The notes under the pieces were generated by a model that did no database searches, was not told the origin of the DNA, and saw nothing but the letters and a program-made list of their open reading frames with translations. A DNA stretch of 41,784 nucleotides from Desulfotomaculum sp. (lineage in GTDB: Bacteria > Bacillota > Desulfotomaculia > Desulfotomaculales > Desulfallaceae): the NCBI GenBank assembly GCA_016841675.1, contig JAENYQ010000018.1:1-41784 (forward strand), given 5' to 3'. Each line of letters starts with the position of its first letter. Within the stretch, counting starts at the first letter, position 1. Positions 41,467 through 41,784 of the stretch are shown here, piece by piece. The translations under genes were made by a program, and so were the position numbers.

Positions 41467-41523
41467 CAGTCATCCTGAGCGTAGCGAAGGATCTTAGATT
41501 CTTCACTTCGTTCAGAATGACAT
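41467..41523. repeat. TGTCATYCTGAGC-type palindrome, copy 7
   Basis: AGTCATCCTGAGCGTAGCGA on the left and TCGTTCAGAATGACAT on the right. A truncated word CCCTGAGCTAG lies just before it (41451). Confidence 0.8.
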
Positions 41524-41617
41524 GCAAGAATGACATAAACCTATTAAATTATAAGAAATGCACCGTTATAATCGAGTTTCCTACGCGCGCGCCTTTCATT
41601 ACATTTTAATTATAAAA

Positions 41618-41784
41618 CACACCTCTGATATGGGGTATATATTTGGGGTCGCGGTATGTCATATCAGTGGAAAGGGGACACACCTCTGATATGGGGTATG
41701 TCTTTGGGGTCGAGGTATGTCATATCAGTGGAAAGGGGACACACCTCTGATATGGGGTATGTCTTTGGGGTCGAGGTATGTCAT
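41618..41784. repeat. 61-bp tandem repeat array, continues beyond window
   Basis: Units start at 41618, 41679 and 41740 (period 61); the third is cut by the window end. Each contains CTGATATG and CATATCAG, which can pair, around a GGGGTATGTCTTTGGGGTCG core, and units 2 and 3 begin with GGGGACACACCTC. Units 2 and 3 are identical over what is seen; unit 1 differs at a few positions (TATAT, GCGG). Same period as 16671-16790. Confidence 0.95.

Noticed and set aside
16671-41784. CRISPR array for the 61-bp repeats
   Set aside because: Units are contiguous with no unique spacers between short identical repeats, and no cas genes are present.
1-41784. tRNA, rRNA or other standard RNA genes (tmRNA, RNase P, SRP RNA)
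   Set aside because: None of their conserved sequence blocks was seen on either strand; reading by eye can miss divergent ones.

Overview
The window looks like a chromosomal segment of an anaerobic, endospore-forming Firmicute of the Desulfotomaculum/Pelotomaculum (Peptococcaceae) type. This rests on the dense set of sporulation genes (spoIIM, dacF, spoIIAA-AB-sigF, spoVAEA, spoVAF, ytfJ, spmA-spmB, spoIIP), on oxygen-sensitive CoA-dehydratase-activase genes, on an ispH-rpsA fusion known from anaerobic Firmicutes, and on frequent TTG/GTG starts behind strong Shine-Dalgarno sites. The genus is inferred. No rRNA, tRNA, CRISPR array, intact transposase or prophage gene was seen. All well-supported genes lie on the + strand; the only - strand candidate is a 42-codon gene at 2775-2903.

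Layout. (1) 364-3650: an M20-type aminopeptidase, a DUF3866 protein and an alanine-rich protein of unknown function. (2) 3900-13993: the sporulation/nucleoside block spoIIM-xerD-deoB-pdp-dacF-spoIIAA-spoIIAB-sigF, whose order resembles Bacillus, followed by dodecin, spoVAEA and spoVAF. (3) 14598-17795: three genes that together make up a 2-hydroxyacyl-CoA-dehydratase-activase-like system (two related cysteine-rich proteins plus the ATPase). (4) 18030-25383: trpB2, lysA, a DHH-CBS-CCA nucleotidyltransferase fusion, an M50 protease and trpS. (5) 26288-30968: a zinc-finger/winged-helix protein, a TDT transporter remnant, ytfI (DUF2953), ytfJ, spmA, spmB, rluB and an unknown protein. (6) 31108-39023: a HutP-family protein, then aroF-tyrA-aroA-cmk-plsC-ispH/rpsA. 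(7) 39436-41411: a DUF1614-like membrane protein and spoIIP.

The intergenic DNA is unusually rich in palindromes. There are five near-identical perfect hairpins (arms of 32-35 nt) placed 0-17 nt after stop codons, four copies of a second GGGGACAGGC hairpin family, seven copies of a TGTCATYCTGAGC-type palindrome, two arrays of a 61-bp tandem repeat (one supplies the C-terminus of a protein), a 306-bp MITE-like element, and a composite repeat present in inverted orientation near 14.1-14.5 kb and 25.9-26.1 kb.

The most interesting regulatory hypothesis is the aroF leader (31854-32052). It has a good promoter, UAG-containing repeats and competing antiterminator/terminator helices, and it lies directly downstream of a HutP-family (RNA-binding antiterminator) gene that seems to lack two of the metal-binding histidines.

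All assignments come from reading the sequence and from memory of protein families; no database search was run.
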